From: Chloroflexota bacterium
GTDB taxonomy: Bacteria > Chloroflexota > Dehalococcoidia > Tepidiformales > Tepidiformaceae
DNA: 17,836 bases
Reading direction: 5' to 3'
Assembly: GCA_963169135.1 (NCBI GenBank)
Contig: CAUJEQ010000284.1
Location: forward strand, 1-17,836
In this document: positions 1 to 6,980 of the stretch, one piece after another
Layout of the letters: every line of letters starts with the position of its first letter
Numbering within the stretch: position 1 is the first letter of the stretch
The notes under the pieces: model-generated
Database searches by the model: none
The model's input: only the letters and a program-made list of their open reading frames with translations
Told to the model about the DNA's origin: nothing
Position numbers and translations under genes: made by a program

Positions 1-1041
1 CTGAAGGCGACGACCCTCGGGCGGCCGTTTGCGGCCATGGCCGGGATCTTCCTGTTCGTGTTTGCCCTGCAGGTCATCCAGGCCGGATCGGGGTCGCTCG
101 TGCCGCTGCTCGACGGCCTGGACGTGAGCGGTCCGGCGAACGCGGCCGGCTTCGGCTGGCTGCTGGCGTATGTGGCCATGAGCGGGTCGCCGGTTGCGGC
201 GATCGGCGTGACGCTGCTCTCCAGTAGCGTGCTCACCCAGTCCGAGGCCTTCGCGGTGGTCGGCGGGTCCCGGCTCGGGGCGTCGTTCATCGTGCTGGCT
301 ATCGGCTTTGTGCTGTACCTGGCCCGCCGCCGCAACGCAGACGGCCTTTCGATTGGCGTCATCGCGCTGGTCACCACGTTCACAACCCAGGGGCCGGCGA
401 TCGCGCTGGGGCTCGTGTCGCTTCACTATGGCTGGCTGGACGCGGTGCAATTCACTCCACCGCCGGCGATGCTGGACTGGGTGGACACGGTCTACGGCGA
501 GCCGGTGGCACTCCTCGACGGGCAGCTGCCCCGCGGATTGATGTTTGTCAGCGGGGTGCTGGTGCTGCTCGCGAGCTTCACGGTGTTCGACCGCGCGTTG
601 CCCCGTCTCGACGCCGGTTCTAGCTCGATCGAAGGGGCGCTGCACCGGTTGAATTCGCGCCGGATGATGTTCGGGATCGGGTGCGCAGTCACGGCGATGA
701 CGCTGAGTGTGTCCATCTCGCTGACCCTGCTTGTCCCGCTTTCGCTCAAGGGCTACCTGAAGCGCGAGCACATCATCCCGTACGTGATGGGGGCGAACAT
801 CACGACGTTTATCGACACCCTGGCCGGGGCACTCATCCTGGGCGGGGACACCGCGTTCACGGTCGTCCTGACCGAGATGGTCGCGGTGACCGCGGTATCC
901 TCAGTCCTGCTCACCGTGGCGTACGGACCGTACCGCCGGTTCATCCTGGGGACGGCGCACGCGGCAACGCGCAGGCCGCGCAACCTCGGCGTGTTCCTGG
1001 GAGCGATCGTGGCCGTGCCGGTGGTGTTGTTGCTGGTCTAG
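1..1041 (+). CDS. Na/Pi-cotransporter-like integral membrane protein, 5' end outside the window
   Basis: The reading frame is open from base 1 and ends in TAG at 1039-1041. The first ATG is at 37, but the residues before it are in frame, so the true start probably lies upstream. The visible part is a polytopic membrane protein with about eight hydrophobic segments. Two internal repeats carry small-residue/Ser motifs typical of the Na/Pi cotransporter fold: LLSSS followed by TQS (about residues 60-70 counted from the ATG at 37), and GANITTFIDTLAGALILGG in the second half. Family members move phosphate with sodium across the inner membrane, although many bacterial homologues are uncharacterised. 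No PhoU-like tail is present. It converges on the CoA transferase at 1053, with 11 bases between the stop codons. The family is fairly secure; the substrate is inferred. Confidence 0.7.
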   Translation: MKATTLGRPFAAMAGIFLFVFALQVIQAGSGSLVPLLDGLDVSGPANAAGFGWLLAYVAMSGSPVAAIGVTLLSSSVLTQSEAFAVVGGSRLGASFIVLAIGFVLYLARRRNADGLSIGVIALVTTFTTQGPAIALGLVSLHYGWLDAVQFTPPPAMLDWVDTVYGEPVALLDGQLPRGLMFVSGVLVLLASFTVFDRALPRLDAGSSSIEGALHRLNSRRMMFGIGCAVTAMTLSVSISLTLLVPLSLKGYLKREHIIPYVMGANITTFIDTLAGALILGGDTAFTVVLTEMVAVTAVSSVLLTVAYGPYRRFILGTAHAATRRPRNLGVFLGAIVAVPVVLLLV

Positions 1042-1052
1042 GGCCAAGCGGC

Positions 1053-2294
1053 CTAGCGGTGGAGCGATTCATCCGGGTCGTCGGCGGTAATCCCGGCGGC
1101 GTAGAGCTCGGCGATGCGTTCCTCTGGCAGGCGGAGCAGGTCGCGCAGGACGTAGCTATTGTGTTCGCCGAATCCGGGCGCCGGCATGCGGATGTGTCCC
1201 GGCGTGCGCGAAAGCTTCCACGGGGGCGCTTCCATCTCCCACGTGCCCGCGTCCGGGTGTGTGTGTTCGACCCAGGCGCCGCGCGACCGGAGGTGTGGGT
1301 CGGCGAGCAGTTCGGGAGTCGTCAGCACGGCACCGGTGGGCACCCCGGCGCGCTGGAGCAGGTGCATGACCTCGTAGTGTCCGCGCGTCCTGGTCCACGT
1401 CTCGATGAAGGTGTCGAGTTCGGCTTCGTTGGCTTTACGGCCGGCGTTGGTCGCGAATCGCGGGTCCGCGGCAAGTTGGGGCTGCCCGATGACCGCGCAG
1501 AGCGCCGCGAACTGCGCCCCGGTCTCGCAGGCGATGGTCACCCAGCGGTCCTCCCCGGCGCACTGGTAACGGTTGTGGGGGGCGAAGGTGGGGTGGCGGT
1601 TGCCGATGGGCGGGCGTGCCTGGCGGTTCATGCTGTAGTCCACCAGGTATTCGCCGACGAACATGGTCAGGTTCTCGCGCTGAGCGAGCTCGAGGTACAT
1701 CCCCTCACCGGTGAGGGAGCGCTGCCGCATCGCGGTGGCGACTGCCCCGACAAGTGCCGTCCCGGCCATCGGATCGCCGTAGCTGAAGCCGGTCTTCATC
1801 GGCTCGTCACTTTCGTACCCGGAGAGCGAAACGAGGCCCGCGAGCTGTTCGACGTTCGAACCATACGCGACATAATCCTTCTCAGGACCGGTCTTCCCGT
1901 GACCGGGCATGGAGATGTAGATGATGCGCGGGTTCACTGCCCGGACCGCTTCGTACGTCAGACCGAGGTTGTCCATCACATCGGTGCGGAAGTTCTCGAC
2001 GAGGATGTCGCTGACCGCGCAGAGCTGCAGGAGGACGTCCTTCCCGCGAGGGTCGTTCAGGTCGAGCGCGAGGGCGTACTTGTCGCGGTTGTTATGGTTG
2101 AAGTAGGCGGACTTGTTGTACCAGCGCGCCTCGGTCCTGGGGATGAGACCGAGCGAGCGGAGGAGGTCCCACTGGCGGGGCGATTCGACCTTGATGACCT
2201 CGGCGCCGTAGTCGCCGAGCATGCGGGCGCCGAACGGGCCGGCCCAGACCATGGTCAGGTCGACGACCCGGATTCCATCGAGAGGCATGGTCAT
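1053..2294 (-). CDS. Family III (CaiB/BaiF) CoA transferase, downstream paralogue
   Basis: This 413-residue protein moves CoA from one acyl-CoA to a free carboxylate through enzyme-bound anhydride intermediates; it should be cytosolic. The N-terminus has the family signature LDGIRVVDLTMVWAGP, then GDYGAEVIKVE (residues 27-37), SDILVENFR and NPRIIYISMPGHGKTGP. Asp174 in SYGDPMAG aligns with the catalytic Asp of formyl-CoA transferase. Length matches the family (about 400). I chose the ATG at 2294 because it overlaps the upstream stop as ATGA; an in-frame start 14 codons earlier would give a long overlap and lies before the fold. It is the last gene of the pirin-CoA transferase operon. The acceptor acid cannot be read from the sequence. 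It may pair with the paralogue at 2764-3954. Confidence 0.9.
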   Translation of the reverse strand: MTMPLDGIRVVDLTMVWAGPFGARMLGDYGAEVIKVESPRQWDLLRSLGLIPRTEARWYNKSAYFNHNNRDKYALALDLNDPRGKDVLLQLCAVSDILVENFRTDVMDNLGLTYEAVRAVNPRIIYISMPGHGKTGPEKDYVAYGSNVEQLAGLVSLSGYESDEPMKTGFSYGDPMAGTALVGAVATAMRQRSLTGEGMYLELAQRENLTMFVGEYLVDYSMNRQARPPIGNRHPTFAPHNRYQCAGEDRWVTIACETGAQFAALCAVIGQPQLAADPRFATNAGRKANEAELDTFIETWTRTRGHYEVMHLLQRAGVPTGAVLTTPELLADPHLRSRGAWVEHTHPDAGTWEMEAPPWKLSRTPGHIRMPAPGFGEHNSYVLRDLLRLPEERIAELYAAGITADDPDESLHR

Positions 2295-2767
2295 GCCGGG
2301 CGCTCCAGATGGGCCAGGCTTGGCGGGCCTTCCCACGTCTCTCCGTTGTCGAGCAGGACCTGCAGTTGGGTCCCTGTTTCCTCGACAGTCCCCGCGAGAT
2401 CGGCGCCGGACCGCGGGTAGTGGGGCTTCGCCGGGACCAAAACGCGAGCGCCGGCAGGGAACTCAGCGGACGCGGCGATCTCCACAGTCTCGATGCGCTG
2501 GCCGATGCTGCGGGCGAGCACCTGGAAGAGGGCAAAGTCATTGGTGGCGCGCAAGGTCTTGAGCGCTTCGTCTAGGGGTGCTGCTTCGCGCGCGGCCCGG
2601 AGTTCAGCCGGAGGCGGAATGGCATCTTCGCTCCCCCGGGCGAGGAGCGTCGCGACCATCTTCTTCGCGCGCGGAGCGATCTCTTCAATGAGCTCGTGGA
2701 GCAGGGCGACATCGTCGCAACCTTCGAAGAACGCCATCGCCCGTGCGACCTGTTCGCGGCTGGTCAT
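2291..2767 (-). CDS. Unknown 158-residue protein between two CoA transferases
   Basis: I do not recognise a named family. Residues 1-90 look helical and charged (EQVARAMAFFEGCDDVALLHEL, then AAPLDEALKTLRATNDFALF). Residues about 104-155 look like a small beta barrel of SH3/KOW type: PAGARVLVPAKPHYP, GTVEETGTQLQVLLDNGE, then WEGPPSLAHLE. There is no signal peptide or membrane segment. It overlaps both neighbours by 4 bases: its ATG at 2767 lies in the stop of the upstream CoA transferase, and its TGA (2293-2291) overlaps the ATG of the downstream one. Such strict coupling suggests production in fixed ratio with the two enzymes, perhaps as an accessory subunit. That role is inference. Coding status is well supported by the overlaps and the unbroken frame. 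Confidence 0.75.
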   Translation of the reverse strand: MTSREQVARAMAFFEGCDDVALLHELIEEIAPRAKKMVATLLARGSEDAIPPPAELRAAREAAPLDEALKTLRATNDFALFQVLARSIGQRIETVEIAASAEFPAGARVLVPAKPHYPRSGADLAGTVEETGTQLQVLLDNGETWEGPPSLAHLERPA

Positions 2768-3954
2768 GCCGGCACCCCCGAGCCGAGCCGCGCGACGTCG
2801 GCCGCGCCAAGGCCGGCGACTTCGCGCAGGATGGGTTCCGTGTGCTCACCGAGGAGGGGCGCGCGGCCGTGCCGCCACGCGTCCGGGCCGATCCACCATG
2901 GCGGGCCGGGGTAGGTGGCTGTCCCGGCGACCGGGTGCTCGATCTCCTGCAGGAAGCCCCGGAAGTTGAGCTGGGCGCTGGTGAGCAGGTCGTCCATGGT
3001 GTGCACAAACGCTATCGGGGCGCGGCCGGTGCCGGCACGCTGGTAGATGTCGTGCTTGGTCTCGCCGGCCGCCCATGCGTAGAACTCGGCCATGAGGTCG
3101 TCGTTGTGCTGGGCCCGGTCGGCCTGGGTGACGAAACGCGGGTCATCGAAGAGGTCGGGGCGGCCCATGACATCGGTGAAGGGCTTCCAGTTGCGCGGCA
3201 TGATGTGGATGCCCAGGTGGCCGTCGGCGCAGGGATAGATGCCGATGAAGCTGGCCATGTGGTTGCCCCGGCGAAGCCCTGCCCAGCGGCCGAGGTAGGT
3301 GTAGTAGGGGATGGTCGCCTCGAGGAGGGGCGCCATGCACTGCTGGATGCTGACGTCGACGTGCTGGCCGAGGCCGTCCCGTTCGGCGGCGAGCACGGCC
3401 AGCATCCCGGCAGAGAAGGCATTCAGGCCGCCCTGGTAATCAGCCTGGTAGCCGCCGTTCTTCACCGGGCCGCCTTCCTGGGTGCCGGTGATAAACATCT
3501 GGCCACCCATCGCGAAGGCGATGAGGTTGTTCGAGAGGTAGTCCGCATAGGGGCCGTCCTGGCCGAACGTCGTCACCGAGATGAGGACGACCCGCGGGTT
3601 CACCGCCTTCAGGGCGTCGTAAGTCAGGCGGAGGGCTCGCATATCGCGAGGGAGGAAGTTCTCGATCACCACGTCGGACTTTTCGACCAGTCGCAAGAAG
3701 GCCTCGCGGCCCGCGGGCGCGCGCACATCGAGCTCGACCGACCGCTTGCCGGTGTTCAGGTAGAGGAAGAGGGCACTTGTCTCGGGGTTCGGCACGCCGT
3801 CCTTGAACGGGCCGTGGACACGGCTGATGTCGCCACCGGGAGGTTCAACTTTGATCACCTCGGCCCCGTACCCGGCGAACAGCTTGCCGCAGTACGGGGC
3901 CGAGACAAACGTGCCGAGTTCGAGGACGCGGAGTCCGGAAAGAGGCTGGGGCAT
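2764..3954 (-). CDS. Family III (CaiB/BaiF) CoA transferase, upstream paralogue
   Basis: This 396-residue enzyme of the formyl-CoA/carnitine CoA transferase superfamily has the N-terminal signature LSGLRVLELGTFVSAPYCGKL, GYGAEVIKVEPPGGD (residues 28-42), the SDVVIENFLP strand and NPRVVLISVTTFGQDGP. Asp172 in YQADYQGG matches the catalytic Asp. The segment RDGLGQHVDVSIQQ is the usual loop after it. It differs clearly from the second copy at 1053-2294, so this is not a recent duplication. Its ATG has no good Shine-Dalgarno, but TAGAAT lies 6 bases upstream, which suggests a leaderless message in addition to read-through from the pirin gene 31 bases upstream. Its stop overlaps the next start as ATGA. 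Substrate unknown. Confidence 0.9.
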   Translation of the reverse strand: MPQPLSGLRVLELGTFVSAPYCGKLFAGYGAEVIKVEPPGGDISRVHGPFKDGVPNPETSALFLYLNTGKRSVELDVRAPAGREAFLRLVEKSDVVIENFLPRDMRALRLTYDALKAVNPRVVLISVTTFGQDGPYADYLSNNLIAFAMGGQMFITGTQEGGPVKNGGYQADYQGGLNAFSAGMLAVLAAERDGLGQHVDVSIQQCMAPLLEATIPYYTYLGRWAGLRRGNHMASFIGIYPCADGHLGIHIMPRNWKPFTDVMGRPDLFDDPRFVTQADRAQHNDDLMAEFYAWAAGETKHDIYQRAGTGRAPIAFVHTMDDLLTSAQLNFRGFLQEIEHPVAGTATYPGPPWWIGPDAWRHGRAPLLGEHTEPILREVAGLGAADVARLGSGVPA

Positions 3955-3960
3955 AGCCCG

Positions 3961-3989
3961 ATTCTACGCCCCAGCTAATCCCGCGCTAA
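3961..3989 (-). promoter_or_regulatory. Candidate leaderless promoter of the upstream CoA transferase
   Basis: Read on the minus strand, TTAGCG (3989-3984), a 17-base spacer and TAGAAT (3966-3961) form a sigma-70-type promoter. Only six bases (CGGGCT) separate the -10 box from the ATG at 3954, the spacing expected when transcription begins at the start codon. No Shine-Dalgarno is visible. The -35 box overlaps the pirin stop codon. Seen directly: the hexamers and spacing. Inferred: promoter activity. Confidence 0.4.
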
Positions 3990-5014
3990 TCGCCCGTCCC
4001 TTCGCTGTTCGCCGCGCCGTTCACGGTGCCGCCGCGGTCGCCGTGGAGCTTGGTGAAATCGATGCGCTCGGCCGGGATGGTCCCGAGTTTGCCCGCGTGG
4101 TAGTCGCGGATGGCCTGGTGGATTTCGTCCCGCGTGTTCATGACAAACGGCCCGTGGAAGACGATCGGCTCCCGGATCGGGCGGCCACCGAGGAGAAGGA
4201 AGTCCAGGTGCGGCGCGCGGCTTTCCTGCACGGTGGCTGCGTCGACGCGGATGGAATCGCCGTTTCCGAGGACCGCGAGTTGTCCCTCACGGATGGGCCG
4301 GCCCTCGGGGCCGACGGTGCCACTGCCCGAGAGGACGTAGGCCATGGCGTTGAAATCCTGGCGCCAATCGGTTTCGAAGCGCGCCCCGGGGCTGAGCGTC
4401 ACGTGGGCGTAGGTGATCGGAGTCCATGTCACGCCCGGGCCTTCGTGCCCCGCCAGGTTTCCGGCAATGAGTCGAACAAGGGCGCCGCCGTCGAAAGAAC
4501 TGAGGAGCGCAACCCGGTTGCTGGCGATGTCCTGGTAGCGCGGCGGGGTCCACTTCATCTCGCGAGGCAGGTTCACCCAGAGCTGGACGCCGTGGAAGAG
4601 GCCGCCCTTGCGGACCAGCCACTCGGGAGGGACTTCGTCATGCAGGATGCCGGCGCCGGCTGTCATCCACTGGGTCGCGCCGTCTGAGATAAGTCCGCCG
4701 CCGCCGGTCGAGTCGTGGTGCTCCATGGCGCCATCGATGATGTAGGTGACCGTCTCAAAGCCGCGGTGCGGATGCCACGGCGCGCCCTTCGCCTCGCCGG
4801 GGGCGTATTCAACCGCACCCAGGTGGTCGAGGAGCAGAAAGGGGTCGGCGAGCCCCATGTCGATGCCCGGGAAGGGGCGCCGGACCTGAAAGCCCTCACC
4901 CTCGAGAAACGTGGGTGCGGTGATGATGTGGGCTACCGGGCGGAACAGGCTCTCCGGTTCAGGCCGGGGGACGCGCGGGAGCGCGAGGACGTTTTCGGCG
5001 GTTGCGGCGGGCAT
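3986..5014 (-). CDS. Pirin family protein (cupin metalloprotein)
   Basis: This 342-residue bicupin belongs to the pirin family, whose members bind one metal in the N-terminal barrel; some act as quercetinase-like dioxygenases and others as regulators. The metal site is intact: His81 and His83 in HPHRGFETVTYII, and His125 and Glu127 in WMTAGAGILHDEVP. The C-terminal barrel includes NAMAYVLSGSGTVGPEGRPI and the conserved FHGPFVMNTRDEIHQAIRDY near the end. I start at 5014 because GAGGT sits 6 bases upstream; an in-frame start 46 codons earlier adds a non-pirin sequence. It is first in the run that continues into the CoA transferases, 31 bases downstream. Family certain; substrate unknown. Confidence 0.92.
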   Translation of the reverse strand: MPAATAENVLALPRVPRPEPESLFRPVAHIITAPTFLEGEGFQVRRPFPGIDMGLADPFLLLDHLGAVEYAPGEAKGAPWHPHRGFETVTYIIDGAMEHHDSTGGGGLISDGATQWMTAGAGILHDEVPPEWLVRKGGLFHGVQLWVNLPREMKWTPPRYQDIASNRVALLSSFDGGALVRLIAGNLAGHEGPGVTWTPITYAHVTLSPGARFETDWRQDFNAMAYVLSGSGTVGPEGRPIREGQLAVLGNGDSIRVDAATVQESRAPHLDFLLLGGRPIREPIVFHGPFVMNTRDEIHQAIRDYHAGKLGTIPAERIDFTKLHGDRGGTVNGAANSEGTGD

Positions 5015-5067
5015 GGGGCACCTCACTGGGGTGTGCGAGCACGTTGATTGTGCATGCAAGTACATCC

Positions 5068-5096
5068 AGCGTAGCAGTCCCGCTTCTCTTTGGTAA
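5068..5096 (-). promoter_or_regulatory. Possible promoter of the pirin gene
   Basis: On the minus strand TTACCA (5096-5091), 17 bases, then TACGCT (5073-5068) lie in the 100-base gap upstream of the pirin start and downstream of the MaoC-type pair. The gap shows no clear terminator, so read-through from the MaoC genes is equally possible. Hexamers are weak matches. Confidence 0.25.
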
Positions 5097-5114
5097 GTAG
5101 GTCCTTTGGGGATC

Positions 5115-5540
5115 CTAACCGCGCGTTGGCAACTCGACCTGGACGTTTGCACGGGTGCTCGGCTGGCCGTCTGCGAGCGTCACGACCTCCAACTCGATGA
5201 TCGGCCTGCCATCCTCGATGCGCTTGTCGACGACGTGACCCGCCATGGTCAGCGGCCGGTCGGCAACGTCCGGGCGGCGGTAGGCAGCGCGGAGATTGCG
5301 GACGGCGGCGGCCGGCCCGGCCCAGTCGCTCACATACTGGGTGAGCCAGGAGAGCTTGAGGAGGCCGGGGACCAGTGCGCCACCAACCCCGAGCCGCTTG
5401 CCGGCGTCGATATCGGAGAAGGCCGGGTTCGTCGGGTTGTCGCGCCCGAAGAAGTCGATCGCCATGTCGGTTGTTGGCACGCGTTCCAGCGGTTCGGTCT
5501 CATCGCCGATGTTCACATCTTCGTAGTAGCGCTGGGTCAT
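5115..5540 (-). CDS. MaoC-like hot-dog protein, small subunit without the canonical Asp/His pair
   Basis: This 141-residue protein has the single hot-dog layout of MaoC/(R)-enoyl-CoA hydratases: an N-terminal YYEDVNIGDE segment, the helix-loop region FFGRDNPTNPAFSD, GVGGALVPGLLKLSWL (the central helix) and C-terminal strands with TMAGHVVDKRI. In active MaoC hydratases the loop reads G-D-x-N-P-x-H; here the same columns read GRDNPTN, so Asp is Arg33 and His is Asn38 by my eye alignment. Its ATG (5540) overlaps the stop of the partner gene (ATGA). By analogy with two-gene hydratases (ChsH1/ChsH2, HadAB), it probably forms a heteromer that acts on an acyl-CoA. The fold is confident; activity is uncertain. 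Confidence 0.8.
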   Translation of the reverse strand: MTQRYYEDVNIGDETEPLERVPTTDMAIDFFGRDNPTNPAFSDIDAGKRLGVGGALVPGLLKLSWLTQYVSDWAGPAAAVRNLRAAYRRPDVADRPLTMAGHVVDKRIEDGRPIIELEVVTLADGQPSTRANVQVELPTRG

Positions 5541-5998
5541 TCGTCGCCCTTCCTCTGGGACTTCGGGTCGAACTGGGTGATGGTGATCATCGCGGAGGCC
5601 ACGTGCTCGCCGTTCGCGTCGTAATAGTCCGTCCCCTGGGTGACGAGGACGCTATAGCCGTAGCGGCCCCCGAGCCGGTCGCGAATGTCGTAGACCTGGG
5701 AGACTGCCTGGAGTTCCTCGCCGATTCTGAACGGGCGCGTGAACTTCCATTCCTGCTGGGTGAGGAGGCCGCCTGGCAGCACCTGCGGCATGCCCCGTCG
5801 CGGGCCGCCGCCCATTCCGGCAACGACGTAGGGTGGGGCGATTCCGGTGCCGTCGGCGTAGCGGGGGTCGGTGTCCCCGAGCACATCACGCATACGGCGG
5901 GCGTCTTCTTCGTTGATGACGACCGTGGCCGGGTCGCTCTTCTTGCCGACCTGGGCGCGGTGCTCGTCGGTAATGAGGCTCTGTTCTGGTACAGACAT
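5537..5998 (-). CDS. MaoC N-terminal-type (FAS1-like dehydratase) hot-dog protein
   Basis: This 153-residue partner of the MaoC-like gene matches the N-terminal half of fused MaoC dehydratases: GDTDPRYAD, IAPPYVVAG, PGGLLTQQEWKFTRPFRIGE, then VYDIRDRLGGRYGYSVLVTQGTDYYDANGEHVASA. Asp42 of the usual dyad is present but the His column is Tyr47. It should dimerise with the product of the overlapping downstream gene and hydrate or dehydrate a CoA thioester. The start at 5998 has AGGAG 6 bases upstream. The frame stays open far upstream, but that part lies opposite the 3-hydroxyacyl-CoA dehydrogenase gene and is not part of this protein. It is transcribed away from the palindrome at 6078-6097; TAGACT at 6027-6022 is a possible -10 box. 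Confidence 0.85.
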   Translation of the reverse strand: MSVPEQSLITDEHRAQVGKKSDPATVVINEEDARRMRDVLGDTDPRYADGTGIAPPYVVAGMGGGPRRGMPQVLPGGLLTQQEWKFTRPFRIGEELQAVSQVYDIRDRLGGRYGYSVLVTQGTDYYDANGEHVASAMITITQFDPKSQRKGDE

Positions 5999-6066
5999 GG
6001 CAGCTCCTGTGTATGAGGCGCAGTCTACCATCGGCTCGCGGGTCGCGCGGGGCGAGGGCGCCCCGC

Positions 6067-6072
6067 TATGAT
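6067..6072 (+). promoter_or_regulatory. Candidate -10 box of the 3-hydroxyacyl-CoA dehydrogenase gene
   Basis: TATGAT differs from the TATAAT consensus at one position and ends 6 bases before the 20-bp palindrome, so transcription would begin at the palindrome's left edge. No recognisable -35 hexamer is seen 16-18 bases upstream, where the sequence is CG-only; an activator or an alternative sigma factor may be needed. Confidence 0.4.
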
Positions 6073-6077
6073 GCCTG

Positions 6078-6097
6078 TGGCTATCGATCGATAGCCA
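6078..6097. promoter_or_regulatory. Perfect 20-bp palindrome, candidate operator
   Basis: TGGCTATCGATCGATAGCCA reads identically on both strands with no central spacer. It sits in the 118-base gap between the divergent MaoC-type pair (start 5998) and the 3-hydroxyacyl-CoA dehydrogenase (start 6117), just after TATGAT and 10 bases before the GGGAGG ribosome site. Size and symmetry fit a TetR-family or FadR-like operator able to control both directions. No regulator gene is in the window. With no loop it is a poor hairpin, which favours protein binding. Confidence 0.6.
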
Positions 6098-6116
6098 TAC
6101 TGGATGGGAGGCTGTC

Positions 6117-6980
6117 ATGCGCATCGAAAAGGTCGGGGTGATCGGTTCGGGGCTGATGGGGAGCGGCATCGCGCAGGTGGCGGCGTACAACGGCTTCGAT
6201 GTCACCCTTGTCGACCTCGACCAGGAGCGCGTCGGTTCGGCAATCGCGGGCATCCGCAAGCGTCTCGAACGGGAGGCCGAGCGCGGCCGGATAACGGCTG
6301 AAGCCTGCGAGGACTCCTGCCACCGTCTCTCCGGGGCCACCGACATGGACTCGCTGATGAGCATGTCGCGCATGGAGGCGGTCATCGAGGCGGTGGTCGA
6401 GGACATCGAGGTCAAGAGCGGCGTCTTCCGTAAGCTCGGCCAGGTGTGCCGCGGCGATGCGCTACTCGCCAGCAACACGAGTTCGCTGCCGCTGAGCGAC
6501 CTGGCGGCCGCGAGCGGACGTCCGGAGCGCGTCATCGGACTGCACTTCTTCAATCCGCCATGGGCGCTGAAGCTGGTGGAAATCGTTTCAACCGCGAGCA
6601 CGACCGAGGAAACGCTCCGCGATGCGATGCAGTTCTGCGAAAAGCTCGGCCGGGTAGCGGTGCAGGTGAAAGACACGCCGGGGTTCATCGCGAACCGGTT
6701 GCTGGTCCCCCTCATCTTCGACGCAATCGAGATGCTCGACAACGGAGTGGCGACCGCTGAGGACATCGACAACGCCTGCAAGGTGGGGCTGAACCACACC
6801 ATGGGGCCCCTCGCCACCGCCGACCTCATCGGGCTGGACACGCTGAAGCTTATCGCCGAGAGCATGTTCGAGGAGTACGGCGAGCCGCGCTTCAAGGCGC
6901 CGACGCTGCTGCGCCGGCTCGTGAGCCTGGGACACCTGGGGCGGAAGACGGGCCGCGGATTCTTCCGGTACGGCGGTTAG
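6117..6980 (+). CDS. 3-hydroxyacyl-CoA dehydrogenase (3-hydroxybutyryl-CoA dehydrogenase type)
   Basis: This 287-residue soluble enzyme oxidises an L-3-hydroxyacyl-CoA to 3-ketoacyl-CoA with NAD (or runs in reverse). The Rossmann domain begins VGVIGSGLMGSGIAQ (Gly10, Gly12, Gly15), with Asp33 at the end of beta-2 favouring NAD. Catalytic residues fit human HADH spacing: Ser122 in SNTSSLP, His143 in GLHFFNP, Glu155 in LVEIV and Asn193 in FIANRL. The C-terminal helical domain includes GLNHTMGPLATADLIGLD and ends HLGRKTGRGFF. Length is normal for the stand-alone form. GGGAGG precedes the ATG by 6 bases. Its stop (TAG) overlaps the convergent P-loop kinase stop. It is divergent from the MaoC-type pair and probably shares the palindromic operator. 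Confidence 0.93.
   Translation: MRIEKVGVIGSGLMGSGIAQVAAYNGFDVTLVDLDQERVGSAIAGIRKRLEREAERGRITAEACEDSCHRLSGATDMDSLMSMSRMEAVIEAVVEDIEVKSGVFRKLGQVCRGDALLASNTSSLPLSDLAAASGRPERVIGLHFFNPPWALKLVEIVSTASTTEETLRDAMQFCEKLGRVAVQVKDTPGFIANRLLVPLIFDAIEMLDNGVATAEDIDNACKVGLNHTMGPLATADLIGLDTLKLIAESMFEEYGEPRFKAPTLLRRLVSLGHLGRKTGRGFFRYGG

Noticed and set aside
1039..1055. Inverted repeat around the convergent stop codons (TAGGGCC...GGCCTA) as a terminator
   Set aside because: Short, contains a bulged base and has no T-tract; the symmetry comes partly from the two TAG stops.
681..2420. A 579-codon open frame on the plus strand opposite the downstream CoA transferase
   Set aside because: Its translation is Gly/Arg/Val-rich with no recognisable domain, and it mirrors a well-conserved enzyme; long antisense frames are common in GC-rich DNA.
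2743..3978. A 411-codon open frame opposite the upstream CoA transferase
   Set aside because: Shadow of the CaiB-type gene; no domain, no ribosome site, and it spans two real genes.
5999..6895. Upstream in-frame extension of the 153-residue MaoC-type protein
   Set aside because: The extension is Ser/Arg-rich and antisense to the 3-hydroxyacyl-CoA dehydrogenase; a good AGGAG site marks the start at 5998.
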